DNA of 64,000 nucleotides from contig CALYLX010000050.1 in the NCBI GenBank assembly GCA_944990035.1, positions 62,001-126,000 of the forward strand, in the 5' to 3' direction. This stretch comes from Clitopilus passeckerianus. Lineage: Eukaryota; Basidiomycota; Agaricomycetes; Agaricales; Entolomataceae. The notes under the pieces are model-generated. The model searched no databases. It was not told the DNA's origin and was given only the letters and a program-made list of their open reading frames with translations. The position numbers were made by a program, and so were the translations under genes. Shown in pieces: positions 11,538-22,822 of this stretch (positions are counted from its first letter, which is position 1; every line of letters starts with the position of its first letter).

Positions 11538-13411
11538 ATGTCGACAACGACGGTGGTGTCTGCGCCCGGGAAGGTCCTAGTTGCGGGAGGTTATCTAGTG
11601 CTCGATCAGAAGTACTCCGGGACGGTGGTGTCCGCGTCTTCGAGGTTCTATACAGTGATCAAAGGTTCAGCGACTTCAGCCTCGGCTGGTGGATATAGAA
11701 TCCGAGTGAGGAGCCCGCAGTTTGAGAATTCAGTTTGGGATTACGAGGTCAAGACCGATGGGGGCAATGTCGTCGTCGATAATGCTTCCACCAAGTACAT
11801 TCTTCCTCCCTTCTACCATGAAGTTGAAGCAGTTGCTGATATTGGTTGTTCGTATCCAGTGAAAGCAAGAACAAGTTCGTGCACCTAGCACTACAGCATA
11901 CGATTGCCCTCGCTGCTGAGATCGGAGGAATCAAGACCGTCGACAAGGTGTTCTCTTCCTCGGCAAATGGGATTGACATTGCTATCGTTGGCGATAACGA
12001 CTTCTATTCTCAACGCGAAAAGGTATGTCCTTGATTATCGTCGTCTTCACGTTCCATTCTAAATACATGTCTTACAAAGCTTGCATCTCTCAACCTACCC
12101 CGGACGATCTCCTCCCTCGTGCACATCCCACCTTTCGTGCCAACCGGGGTCACCCTCTCCAACGTCCACAAAACCGGCCTCGGTTCTTCCGCCTCACTGA
12201 TCACTTCCCTCGTGTCTGCCCTGCTTATCCACTTCTCCGTCATCCCTTGTTCTTCTCTCGAGAGCAACGAACCCGTCACCAGCGAAAACGCATCCGAGGG
12301 CAGATTGCTAGCACATAATGCGGCTCAGTTCATCCATTGTCTCGCCCAAGGCAAGGTTGGAAGTGGATTTGATGTGTCGAGCGCGGTGTTTGGCAGCCAC
12401 GTTTATACGAGATTCAATCCGGCCGTTATTCAGGGGTTGATGAAGGAGGATGCAGTGAGTCTTGGCTAACTTCTTCACGTCGGGTTTGAGCACGTTACTG
12501 AATTATGTCCAATAGCTCAAATCGCAAGCCCTGCACCCCGTTCTCTCACCCTCAAATAAAGACTGGGATTACAAAGTCCAGCTCTTCCGCCTCCCACCGC
12601 TCACCAGACTGGTCCTCGCTGATGTCGATGCTGGCAGCGATACCCCATCTCTCGTAGGAAAGGTCTTAAAGTGGAGGACGGATAATCCCAAAGAAGCCCT
12701 GGAACTGTGGACGTCTCTCGACACGCTAAACACGAAGCTCGCACAGACTCTGAATGAACTTTCGGCGCTGTATGAGAAGAACCCTGCGACTTATACCGAG
12801 AGCGTGAAGTATATCGCTTCGTTACAGCCAATCCAGGTTGGTGATTTAGTTTATTGCGCCAGAGGCAATGTCTGATCCTTTTTTTCCAGTGGGGCGTATC
12901 CAGTGCTCAGACAGACGATGAACTCCCGATCGTGTCGAAGTTCTTTGAGGTATTCCAGTTGACTGAGGTTTGTTCTCCTGCTCTTTTATTGTCTGTTCTC
13001 CTACTTAACTCCAGATCTTAGGCCATCCGAGCTAAGATGCGCGAAATGGGAAGCAACTCCGGCGTCCCCATCGAACCTTCTGAACAGACAGAACTCCTCG
13101 ACTCCTGCGTCCAGCTGGCTGGTGTCATTGGAGGTGGTGTCCCAGGAGGTAAGTCATTTTCTCTCCCACCTCCTCTGCTGTACTTTCTGATTTTCATCCC
13201 AGCCGGAGGCTACGACGCAATTTGGCTCTTGATCTGTGACCCCGTCGATTCATCCCCTGATATTCCTCCCATCCAACGAGTAGAGCAGCTTTGGAGCGAA
13301 TACACCAAGCTGAATGTCAGCCCGTTGAGCACGCAGGAAAGTAGGGCGGGTGGTGCGAGAGTGGAGGAGGTGGAGAAAGTCAAAGGGCTTGTAGAGGCCG
13401 TTGGAGCTTGA
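11538..13411 (+). CDS. ERG8: Phosphomevalonate kinase
   Basis: GHMP-family kinase converting mevalonate-5-phosphate to the diphosphate in the mevalonate/ergosterol pathway; cytosolic. The N-terminus VVSAPGKVLVAGGYLVLD matches the family opening. The ATP-binding Gly/Ser loop is HKTGLGSSASLITSLVSAL, and GKVGSGFDVSSAVFGSHVY and the C-terminal GGGVPGAGGYDAIWLL are also characteristic. Exons run roughly 11538-11794, 11860-12022, 12080-12454, 12516-12836, 12890-12967, 13022-13148 and 13203-13411. The first intron is the weakest call: I prefer donor 11795 and acceptor 11859, because reading through stops shortly after and downstream ESKNKFVHLAL must be entered in another frame. Remaining junctions have good GT-AG ends. 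The intron acceptor before LASLNLPRT is AAG rather than CAG or TAG. Confidence 0.93.
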
Positions 13412-13798
13412 TCGGAGAGATAGAAAAAGCATGAGATGCGAATACCCGGATAATATATATATGCACGATTTCTTGTTTGTTTTGAAGCGTGGCAAAGGAT
13501 TGAAATTAATTTTGGAGATTTAGAGACACCAATCTGATCACGAGGATACTTACCAAAATTTTTGTTGACGTACACTAGAAATACACTTCATGGTTATTGA
13601 TACACAAATTTGACAGAACCGAGAAGCAATAAATCACCACTGCGGAAGCTACGAACAAGAATATGCAGGGAAACGAGGTCATGAATCCAACCCTTACGAC
13701 CAAAGAGGACAGGCAGGAAAGCAGCAAAGGCCCATGCCAGCACGGCTACGTAGAAAGCAAAGGTCAAGAATATCATCTGATGATATAAATGAAATACA
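13412..13798. other. Intergenic between convergent genes
   Basis: Convergent 3' ends of ERG8 and the F-box-like gene. A minus-strand ATG frame at 13776-13594 encodes 60 residues with one hydrophobic segment (FLTFAFYVAVLAWAFAAFL); it is too short and unsupported to call a gene. Confidence 0.4.
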
Positions 13799-14782
13799 CT
13801 ACTTGAAATACGATACTCCAGACAACCTCGTCACAAACAATTCTGGCACCTTCCTCAACGTGGGATGATTCCATAGCTTTTGATCTGCTTCATGCTGACC
13901 GGGAAGAAAGGATAGTGAAACATCCTTGAGCGAATCCTGTGCAACGTCGAGAAGGTTGTACAACCCATCTGCATCATCATTACGGACAAGGCGGAAACTC
14001 AGCCGTTCTATTGCTGGGAATTCTGGGTGCTCGTCGCTGAATATGGACGTAGAATTTTGACGATTTTGGGTGTCTGCATGACATGCCAAAATCCAATCTA
14101 GGAGTGGCCCGTAATGAAGGACAGCCGGGCCAGGACCAGGTGAGGTTGTATAACTTTTTCTCTCGCTCATAGCCAAGAATTCGATTGTCTTGAGCGAGGA
14201 TGGGAGTTTACGAATGTCAGGCAAGCTGGAGTGGCAAGCTGGCCATGTGACAAGCCATATCTTGAGGGTTTTGAGCTTTGGACAAGCGCAGATGAGGTTG
14301 GCCAAACTTGACAAGGAGTTGAAGTGTATGAATGAGAGTTTGAGTGTTGTCAAATTGGGAAGAATGGGGGGAAATTGCCGGGCTTGATCAGGCCTGGGGT
14401 TATGGAATGTCCATAGGTAGGAGTCGATGGTGAGGTTTTCGAGGCTTTGCAATACGAATATTTCTGACGTCAATCTACCAAGACAATAATACGTCTGATA
14501 CGACTTGGTATTCTTGTCGCCCAAAACGAAGGTCTTGAGGTTCGATGCGAGATGTTCGTTGATGGTATTTTGAGGAGACGACATAAGGTGAAAGAGGGCT
14601 TGTGCTTCGCCGAATTTGCTCAATTCGATAGAAGGGATGTCGAAAACGTACGCCCTAGATGCGCTGACCATCTGAGGCCAGGCTGTAGCGCAGGCATTTA
14701 ACGTGGCAACATCTGTGTGGTCTACAGATGAAAGGATGTGATCTGTTAATTCAGGAGGGAGCATTGTTGGGCGCAAGGGCAT
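13799..14782 (-). CDS. F-box/LRR-like protein, single exon
   Basis: Intact 327-residue intronless protein from the ATG at 14782 to the stop at 13799. The N-terminus (MLPPELTDHILSSVDHTDVATLNACATAW) resembles the helical F-box-like module that opens many mushroom leucine-rich proteins. The remainder shows irregular leucine-rich strands such as LPNLTTLKLSFIHFNSLSSL and CPKLKTLKIWLV. Such proteins are usually taken to be substrate adaptors of SCF-type ubiquitin ligases, but no partner is visible here. A disrupted paralog lies at 53510-54445, sharing PELTD, the stretch around LLDWILACH and YNLLDVAQDSLKDVSLSF-like blocks. Family-level call only. Confidence 0.7.
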   Translation of the reverse strand: MPLRPTMLPPELTDHILSSVDHTDVATLNACATAWPQMVSASRAYVFDIPSIELSKFGEAQALFHLMSSPQNTINEHLASNLKTFVLGDKNTKSYQTYYCLGRLTSEIFVLQSLENLTIDSYLWTFHNPRPDQARQFPPILPNLTTLKLSFIHFNSLSSLANLICACPKLKTLKIWLVTWPACHSSLPDIRKLPSSLKTIEFLAMSERKSYTTSPGPGPAVLHYGPLLDWILACHADTQNRQNSTSIFSDEHPEFPAIERLSFRLVRNDDADGLYNLLDVAQDSLKDVSLSFLPGQHEADQKLWNHPTLRKVPELFVTRLSGVSYFK

Positions 14783-15089
14783 ATAATGGTGTTGTTATAG
14801 CCACTTTTATGCTTTTCCGTGGAGAGAAAAGGAAGGATGGGTGAGACATTAGAATGCTTAGCTCCTCGCTGATACGACGCTCTGTCAGATGATCTCGGTA
14901 TTAAATGGCAATAGGGAATATATGGAATGAATAGATGTTTCGGGTGAAGCTCATTACATTACCCCAGAATCTCAGCAATTACCTCGCAATGGTCGGTGTC
15001 AGGACTATAGCGCAAGGCGAGAGAGGCTGAAATCACAGTTCTCGTGAGCAAAGATTATAATTGAGATAAAAGGGGCTCCATGCACGTCC
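14783..15089. other. Short intergenic gap
   Basis: About 300 bp upstream of the F-box-like gene and downstream of RAD1. Nothing beyond ordinary AT-richer spacer was seen. Confidence 0.4.
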
Positions 15090-18000
15090 CTACTTCTGTC
15101 CCGCCATTTCTCCTTTGTGCATAAACTCCCAGCACTGCCTCCCGGGTTCAGCTCCCAAGATCTCCTGCACTTGAACCATGCTCATCTCGCAGAGCTCCCT
15201 TACGCTCTCAATTTTGCCCATAACATGCTTGACATTCTTCGCGTGTATCCCTGGTAAGCACCGGAGTAGCTCCTCTGCCTGGGCATTGACGCCGGCACCT
15301 GCTTGAGGATCATCTTCCGCCCCGGTAGAAATGGCTTTTGCTGGGTCCGGCTCTGGTTGGTTGTTCTTCAGATCCTTGAAGATCTCGGCGGTGGCATATG
15401 GGGAAGACGACCAAATTATCCGTACGCGAGGAAATGTGAGGATGAGTAAGGTGAGTTTGGATTGCAAGAGTGCTGCTGGGTCAGCGTCCCCAGTGCCAGT
15501 GCCTTGCTTCTTCTTGCCAGGGTATTTTGCTGTCGGCTTGACATATGATTTCAAGTCGGAGACAATCTAAGGGAAATAGAGTTAGCTGAAGTTCAAGATA
15601 CTTCGGAAGACTGAAGCCTACATCGAGCGTGAATGCTTTGTCTTCCTCGAATTCAATCAACAATACGGGTGTTTTGTAGTGAACAGACATCAGCTCGCAC
15701 TGTGTGTACCTAATCATTGGACATTAGCAACATTATTCCTGGCGAAAAGCGATGCGTAAACCCACAGTCGACCGCTATTGAAACTCGAGATGAGATCAGT
15801 CAGACTCTTCCGTTCGACACAGATCTCTGGGGTGATGATATAGTCTCCAACGGTGAGCGTTGCTGGAATTACAAGGACGTTCGAGGCATGAAGTAGGGAC
15901 GGCAGAGAGGACCGGAACTCCCGCATATCGACAATGACCTTAGGAAGATGTTAGTAATTACAGAGCGGAAAAAAGGTAGATTTACCTGTGAAGGTAATGT
16001 GTTAATCTCTCGTCGTCCACCTGCTACTCGTGTGCTGATAGTTTTAATGATATCGTCGTTGCCCGCTTGTCGATCTTCAAAGATGGGCAAGAGCATAGAC
16101 TGAAGGCGTGAAGTATTAGGCAGAATCGGGCCAAGACTAAGGTAGAACATACTGCTCGCTCTTTGATGAGCCGCTCGAATGACTCCTTCTCCCTCCGTAT
16201 CCCTGCCAGGTATTTGTGCTCCTCACAAGAGTTGCCGTAGACCATGTGGTATACCCTGACGGCCATTCCAGGGTTTGCAGATTTATACACCTAGTTTCAG
16301 TTCAACAACTGGTTCGGGATCTGAGAGGAAACAAGCACACCTCAATCCGTCGGATGAACTCCATGTTCGGTTCGAACATGACAATGAACTTAGGACGAAT
16401 TTCTGCAAGCATCCTATCGTCCGAGTCATCTGAATACGCCCGGACGAGGACCGTTTGTTCAGGCGGAAGTAAGCCGAAATGGGTGTCAAATTCATTCAAC
16501 AGAGCACCCGAGTTGATGTCAAGAAAGAGAATATCTTCTGCTAGTTCGATGGGTGCATCAGCTTGGGAGTCCCAACTATAAGATATTGTCAGCTTGAGGG
16601 GAACGGAGTTGGAGTAATCGAACATACAATTCTGCAAAACTTGCAGCCTCCTGTTGTATCTCCCCCATTACAGCTTCGTTTCTTGAGCTCTTATCTGAAC
16701 CATCTGCAGGCCTTGCAGGTGCAACAGGTGGAGGAGCACCGCCTCTGACCCGTCGTCGACTCCCTGCTCGCTCGGCCTTTTCTCTGTCCTTCTTTTTCAG
16801 TGCCTCGCTTATCCCGTTGTTACTCGAAGCCTCGTTGCGTCTGAGGCCATCTGGGAGAAGTTTGGCACTGCCATCTTGCTTTTGTTCTGCAAGATGGGAT
16901 TTCCACCATAGGTAGAGCCGCAGCTTGTCCATCATCATAGTTCGACCTTTTGCGCCATTGGGTGCGTCGTGATCCATGGTCGAGAGGAACTTTGTGAGAA
17001 CGTTACACGTTCGTGTAGAGGATGTCATGACAAGAACGACATTTGAGCCAGGGTTAACTGCAAGGACGAGGCAATACATCAGGATACATGCTTGGAAGTG
17101 AGCAGAGCCATTTTACCCGTGCTGATAGGTTTACGAGCCATGTCCTGCCTGATCATCTCTTCCTCTGTTTCTTGAATAATTTCCGACAGAAGGTTCCATT
17201 TCGGAAGTTCTTCCAAAACAGGGTCCATACCAGATGGCAACCACCACGGCCTCTCGTCTTTGCTCGTGCCCTTGCCTTTCGAGGAAGAAGTTCCTTCGAT
17301 GTCGTCCAATGCAGCCCAAGCGTCGTCGTCGTCGTCGATCGTGATTACTTGTGGGCGTTTTGCAGGTGCACTGGAGGTTGAAGCTGATGTCATTGCATAG
17401 CATCTTCTTTTGGCGGCTTGAAAGATGATGTGTGCAGCGTCAGTGAGAAGCCATGGGGATTGGTGTTGTTTCGCTGTGCCAGCAGCAGTTGTGGTGTTCG
17501 CCGCAATGAGGGTTTCTAGGTAGGCATGGAACTGTAGAGGGTCATAGGTTAGGAGGTAGCTGCAGGATTGTTAATTTAGCTGTCTAGGGGGTAAATCACG
17601 AAACCTACTAGAGTAGCCGGCGAAGCGTCCCAAGGTCGTTCACGAGCTGCTTGGTTTTCGGACCGACTTTGTGCCAAACAGAATCCAGTTGGCGTCGGAC
17701 AACAATGTCAAATTGACGGAAATATGCATTCTCGACTTTGAAGTCATCCAAATCAAGCTGATGAGAGGTTTGAGCAAGAGCAAAGGGATTCCGTACGAAA
17801 TAACGGACCGTTGTGTTGGAGCGTTTTAGCTCCGATAATGTGGTAGTCATGCATTGTAAAATTGCATGGTGTATGTCCGCCATGAGTTCGGTCAATGGCT
17901 GCGAAAGTTCAATGACATCAGCCCTTCGCCTTTCCAGAGTCTTCTTGATATCATCCTGGAATCTGGGAAACAGATGAACGCTACGAAGCTGCAATTCCTT

Positions 18001-18616
18001 CATGATATTCTTGAGAGGAGAAAGCCCGCTCGTAATATGTTCTGGCTGATCTGTGAAGGCTTTAAGAAAACCTTTCTTGTTCTTCTCCCTGTAGAGGCGA
18101 ACAATGAAGGCCTCCAGGACAAGTGGGGTCACCCTGGGCTATGATGAGCACTGAACAAAGTAGTGCTATTAGCAAACTCACTTTTCAGCATGAAGAACAA
18201 CTAATCCAGTTATTAGGTGAACGGGTATATCGGATTGCAGCATGTCCACGACCAGAATCCTTGATGTGACAGAGATTAGGCCACCCTTCTTGTATAGTTC
18301 CTGTCTTCAGCAGCTCAGAATATTGTAAGGAATATGGCAAGGTTCTTCACCTATCCTTGCTATTGGTCTCGTAGCCAATGACTCGTAAACCAGGCTTGCG
18401 ACATCCCATAATCCCTAACTCTTCACCCATCTCCGACTCTTCCTCAGGCGTCGCGTTAACCAACAGAACCAAGTTTTGAGGTGAATCATAGATTTTCATG
18501 AGCGTGCAGATGATTCTGCGCATCCCAAGACCCCGAGCAAGAACCAAGAGGTCATTTGTTGCGGGGTCATGGATCTCCTCAAGAATCGACTTGTGAAAAG
18601 GTAATAACGTCGACAT
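15090..18616 (-). CDS. RAD1: DNA repair endonuclease XPF/Rad1 (ERCC4 nuclease)
   Basis: Catalytic subunit of the XPF-ERCC1 (Rad1-Rad10) structure-specific nuclease, which cuts 5' of bulky lesions in nucleotide excision repair and acts in crosslink repair and recombination. The ATG is at 18616. The N-terminal degenerate helicase part reads [46 protein letters not shown] and [20 protein letters not shown]. The ERCC4 nuclease domain, in the exon at about 15926-15770, contains [19 protein letters not shown], that is, the ERKx3D catalytic motif. The C-terminus ([20 protein letters not shown] to [15 protein letters not shown]) is the tandem helix-hairpin-helix that pairs with ERCC1. About ten exons with short introns. 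Middle exon borders near 16300-17600 were not all resolved. Confidence 0.93.
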
Positions 18617-18965
18617 TGACTATAATTGCTCTTGATTGTTGAAGTAGTGGCCAATCTTATTTGAAGAATTATCGACAGAACATGCCCAGACTGTATGTTA
18701 TTGGAAGAGGAAACAAAGAAAGTACGTCGGCACCGCCTCTGGTGCTCCTTGCAGCTTGCCATGACTCGTGACTTGAGCACCAACCATCATCAGCAACAGC
18801 GGAGGCGAGGTTCTTGAGCCTCTTTGCCCGGCTTAGACCATCTCTACTGCTTCTACATGAGCTTAGGATAAACAACTTGGCTGCAGGCAACCCACGGGCC
18901 ACCTTTGGCTTCTCGAGGAATAGGATACCCAAACCGCCTTTCACCTAGATCACCATCTTGGAGCT
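18617..18965. promoter_or_regulatory. Bidirectional promoter region RAD1 / LENG1-like
   Basis: The RAD1 and LENG1-like genes start back to back 349 bp apart, so this stretch must serve both. A TGACTCGTGACTTGAG patch lies near 18763. No TATA box at a convincing distance was seen. Regulation as a shared promoter is inferred only from geometry. Confidence 0.45.
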
Positions 18966-19998
18966 ATGGGGAAGCTCAATATTGCCCACCACAAATCTTA
19001 TCATCCCTATCGAAGGGACAACATTGAAAAAGTCCGCCGAGATGAGGAGGAGGCTCGTGAAAAGGAGGCTAAAGAGGAGGGCAGAATGCAACTAGCTGTA
19101 CGTTCCAATGATTATTTGTATCTACGAATGACGGCTAATTTTTTGAAGGATTCTGAAGCCCGTATAGATCAGCTTCGAGCACGGGCTGGGGTAGGAAGCT
19201 CATCCAAGAAGAAGCGGAAAGACGAAGACCTCGACAAGATCATTGCAGAAGGCAGCTTCACCAAGGGTGCTGTGCTGCCTACGACTGGAGGGCATATAAA
19301 TTTCTTCGAAGACCTTGAGCATGTACCTCCCCACGCTCTGCTCTGCTCAAAGGTCAGATTGTTGACTCCTTCCCTAGACCTCGCTTGTTGCTGCTATCAA
19401 GGCAACGAAGAAGACGACCCCTGCAGAAACGGAGAAGGGTGTCCCCTTAGCACCCTCAGAGAAGGATCTCAAGCCATGGTATACCGACCGCCACAAGGAT
19501 CCAGAAGAAGATACCGTAGACGAAAAGAGGTATGAAAACCTCCAGCTTTCGAGTGCACACGTTGTTGACCCGAACTTCAGAAAGCGAGATACGCTCCGCA
19601 AGTCTCTCCACGACCCCTTGACTTCCATCAACAAGCAGCTTTCCAAAGGGACATCTCCCTCTATGTCTCAGAGCTTCAGTCGACAACGAGTAGTCTCATC
19701 CTCGTCGTCTATGGGACCTCCACCAGTCCAGGAGCGCCTATCACGGGAATCTTCCGAACGCGAACGAGCATTGGCACTCATTCGGCGAAAGAAACGCGAG
19801 ATGGCTGGAAGCGAAACCCCAAGCACCGTACATGGCGGACTAGAGGAAGACGGTTATGGCGATGTCTTTAACAGAAGAGAAGTAGAGGAGGCTCACAGGC
19901 ATCGGGAGAGGCACTGGGATCAGCCTTCACGCGCACGGCGTAGGAGCTGGGATAGTTCTCCCCGTAGACCTAGCGGTAGAGAATATGGACGTAGGTGA
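18966..19998 (+). CDS. LENG1-like protein with CIR_N domain
   Basis: Nuclear protein of the LENG1/CIR_N family, which is associated with spliceosomal complexes in other eukaryotes. The N-terminus MGKLNIAHHKSYHPYRRDNIEKVRRDE is the CIR_N signature, followed by a charged helix. An in-frame 51 nt intron (starting GTACGTTCC near 19101) separates GRMQLA from DSEARIDQLRARAG. A second intron after HINFFEDLEH (about 19321-19401) leads to ATKKTTPAETEKGVPLAP. The tail is Arg/Ser-rich (SRARRRSWDSSPRRPS), typical of splicing-associated proteins, and ends at 19998. The first intron is a multiple of three and lacks stops, so an unspliced form would still be translatable. Family assignment is strong; the biochemical role is inferred from relatives. 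Confidence 0.85.
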
Positions 19999-20363
19999 CA
20001 GGTTCAATTTGATACTTGGTTCTTGTCATCAAAGGTTCGTGAACACACTCCGAGAACAGAGCCATCCACATTCTTTCATCGGGACGGCTGGAAGGTTGGT
20101 GTGCCCTATGATAGCCTATCGGGCATTGATTGTTCATTCACAAACGGGTTGGCACAGAGGAGACACTAGGATCTGGACGACTTACAGATAGGTCTCGATA
20201 CCCAGCGTTTACGAACGTTAGGAGGGTAGACGGATATGGGATTTTGCGCGAAACTAGAGCTACAGGGATATGAGGTGAAAAATACAATTGGTATCGCTAC
20301 AACTGGTGGTATGCGGGTATCACGAAGTAAAAGAAGGTCTCCAGCAATGAGAATGATGCCGTA

Positions 20364-20690
20364 CTACCAGTTAGAGAAGTCGCTTAACCAGGCACTCTCA
20401 TCCTCGGAACTCGATTCCTCGCTTGATTCGGAGGGTTTGAAAGTCGTGTCAGAGTCGGCTTCGGACTCGTAAAAGGACCCTCTGTTTGCTGCTGCTTGAT
20501 CTGCGATGAGATCCTTTATTTGAAAAACCCAAACTCGCCTCAGGTTGTCTGTTGGCCTTTCAGGGGAAAAGTTGAGGATAGAGATTGGCGTCTCCGAGAG
20601 TGCCGTCACAACGCTCGGCACCTTTATCTCTGTGGTCGATCCGTGTGGCTTTATGGGTATAGAAACATCCTGGTATAATGGAATCCTAGT
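20364..20690 (-). CDS. Orphan exon-like open frame, unrecognised
   Basis: A minus-strand frame that reads like real protein: TRIPLYQDVSIPIKPHG, then VVTALSETPISILNFSPERP, DNLRRVWVFQIKDLIADQ and an acidic Ser/Glu tail ending SAWLSDFSNW at the stop 20364. An acceptor (ATACCAG) precedes it near 20690. It could be the last exon of the hypothetical gene at 20733-21261, but the obvious donor there (GTGAGC near 20734) joins it in the wrong frame. Either another donor is used, the gene is broken, or this is a separate gene. Function unknown. Confidence 0.4.
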   Translation of the reverse strand, partial: TRIPLYQDVSIPIKPHGSTTEIKVPSVVTALSETPISILNFSPERPTDNLRRVWVFQIKDLIADQAAANRGSFYESEADSDTTFKPSESSEESSSEDESAWLSDFSNW

Positions 20691-20732
20691 CTGGTATTAA
20701 TGCGTATGAACAAGCTGATGGATAAGGGATGC

Positions 20733-21261
20733 TCACTGTTTCCTTTGCTTAATCGAGGGCCAGACGGGTAAGTATAAAGCCTTCAGCGTTTGCAGGTGAA
20801 CAGAACCCTTGAAAGGGAAAGTAGTGTCCTTGAATACCCAGCGCAGAGCGTTCGGCGTAGCGTTGTCGACATCGCTGCTGTCCAGAAGAAGACTGGGGGC
20901 TGCAGGAGAGGTCCACTCTTCCGCGGCCTCCTGTCGGTAAATTAGATCATGATAATCGCCGAGCCGAAGGCAATAGTGAAACGGCGGGCCGACTGACTGT
21001 ATACCATCCGCAACTTTGAGAAGGAACAATCGCAGTGAGGGCAATTGCAAACAGCGCATCATGACATCTCATTCCCCGTAGTTTATCGGCGTCATAAAGG
21101 TCTTCGTCGTACGCCTTTGATAATAAATAGCTGTTGTGTCTTTGGAGCCCCAGCCTGATCAGATCTGGGAGTCCATATGCATTTCGAACGATTCGATTGT
21201 GAACGACTTTAAAATGGCCTGGATAGACCGCCTCCGCCAACCCGTCTGTAGAACCAGACAT
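20733..21261 (-). CDS. Hypothetical protein, unrecognised
   Basis: From an ATG at 21261 the frame reads MSGSTDGLAEAVYPGHFKV, then VRNAYGLPDLIRLGLQRH and YDEDLYDADKLRGM. A roughly 51 nt intron (donor GTCATG, acceptor CAAAG near 21013) then joins FADGIQSVGPPFHYCLRLGD, DYHDLIYRQEAAEEW and NALRWVFKDTTFPFKGSV, ending SIKQRKQ at a TGA. The composition is that of a folded protein rather than of a chance frame, but I recognise no domain. A longer upstream exon starting at the ATG 21540 is possible. It lies at the border of the repeat-rich stretch to its right. Confidence 0.4.
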
Positions 21262-21694
21262 AGTTCAAATGTGATGTTTGCGGGGCGGGTCGGGGTAGCC
21301 AGAACTGAAGCGCTGACGGTCCGCCTCGGCGTTGAGGTTGATGAATCAGAAATTGGGGGGTTTGGGATGAAACAAACGAAGCTTCTGACCCAGCCAGTTG
21401 GTGACAAGAATTTGTGTTGCGTCATAAAATTGACGTTGAACTGGAAGTATGACATAGTAGAGGACTTGGTTCGAATACGACAGTGAACAGAACATTACTG
21501 CACCAAGAGCCGTAAAATACTTCCGATATACTCGAGTCATTGTTTGATGCCAGCTTCTATACGAGCGTATAAGCGAAATTCATCTTGAACGTTTGGCAAA
21601 TAGCTTGAATAAGTCGACGCCGAGGATTCAAAGGCCACAGAACAGATCCCAGCCACTGAAACCTTCATCGCCCAGCGGTTGCTCTAAGTCGTGA
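21262..21694. other. Unassigned stretch
   Basis: Possible 5' part of the neighbouring hypothetical gene (minus-strand ATG at 21540 opening MTRVYRKYFTALG). No reliable exon could be fixed. Confidence 0.3.
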
Positions 21695-22195
21695 CAAATC
21701 GGTGATCGCCGATCAATCACTGACGGCGCGGCGACTGAACCAAACTCAAAACTGTATCGTTGGGTTCAGGGTCATTCAACAACCATCGACTGGTACTGAA
21801 GGCTAGCATTGGGTCCTTGCGCTTTTCGTAAGCTCGATGAACGCTCCAGTGATGTCTATCCTTGTTTCCTTGATCGCGCTACTGCTTCGCCTGCGGGCGT
21901 TGAGTACGCATCGGCTTGGACATGACGACACCTGGCAGATGCAATTCCTCCTCGGGAACCATCTGGGTCCTTCTCTCCGTATTGTGTTTTTGTTCTATGT
22001 GAACGGCAGTGATTAAACGATGATTCAAAATCCATTCCGAGGCTTAGGCAACTGGAAATTTGACTGGCTCACTGGAAAAGCCCTTTGAAAGCCGAAGCTA
22101 GCCTGAGTTCTTTGATTCTGGATCGGGTTCTAGGGTACAAGCTCCTTCTTTCAAAGAACGTATTGGGAACCTGAACTCCGAACATACCTCAATAA
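21695..22195. repeat. Imperfect tandem duplication, copy A
   Basis: Non-coding sequence resembling the next copy 670-680 bp downstream. Matching landmarks in order: a GATCGCCGATCAATC block (near 21703), CTGAACCAAACTCAAAA, GGTCCTTGCGC, CGTAAGCTCGA, GATGTCTATCCTTGT, GCATCGGCTTGGACATGACG, and CAAGCTCCTTCTTTCAAAGA near 22140. Identity by eye is about two thirds, with small gaps, so the duplication is old. No coding potential was recognised. Confidence 0.6.
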
Positions 22196-22367
22196 ACAGA
22201 TATATTGGCGAGCGCCTTGCCCTCTCTCCGCGGAGGCAAGCAGATATTGACATGACTCGGAAGTTGTGCCAAATCTCAATTCGTTGTCTACTCTCACTGG
22301 CCTCTATCCCTGCATGAGCATGTGGAACCAGTAAAGACGGCGAGTCGGAGGTGAGCTGTTCCTTGCA

Positions 22368-22822
22368 ACTGTGATCCCCGATCAATCCTTCGGGAATGTG
22401 CGTTCTGCGCTGAACCAAACTTAAAATCTACAGCTTGGCGTTGCTGGCGGCAAAGAACTCACCAATAGAGGCGAGCACTGGTCCTTGCGATCGGCGTAAG
22501 CTCGACAAATGCTTCAGTAATATCTATCCTTGTCCTTGATCCTGTCCACTTCGCCGAATACATTGCGGCGGCGGATGGTGTATCGGCATGTGAAATGACG
22601 GCCTGGACACCTGAGTCTGTTTTTCTTCTTTGTAAACAGTAGTAATTCGACAGTGCTGCCCAATGTTATTTGGAAGCTTATGCCAGTGGGGCCTTGGTTG
22701 ACTCTGTGGAAATCAGCTTCGAGAGCTGAAGCTAGTTTTTGCGTCTGGATTAGGCCCTACGACTCAAGCCTCATCCTGCAAAGAGCGTATGCGGAATGTG
22801 GACTAAGGGACATACTTTAGGA
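22368..22822. repeat. Imperfect tandem duplication, copy B
   Basis: Second copy of the unit above: GATCCCCGATCAATC near 22374, GCTGAACCAAACTTAAAA, GGTCCTTGCGATC, CGTAAGCTCGA, AATATCTATCCTTGT, TATCGGCATGTGAAATGACG and the CTCATCCTGCAAAGAGCGTA block near 22768, all in the same order and orientation as copy A. Confidence 0.6.

Noticed and set aside
13594..13776. 60-residue minus ORF with a hydrophobic helix
   Set aside because: Short, no family, sits in a convergent 3' region; composition alone is not enough.
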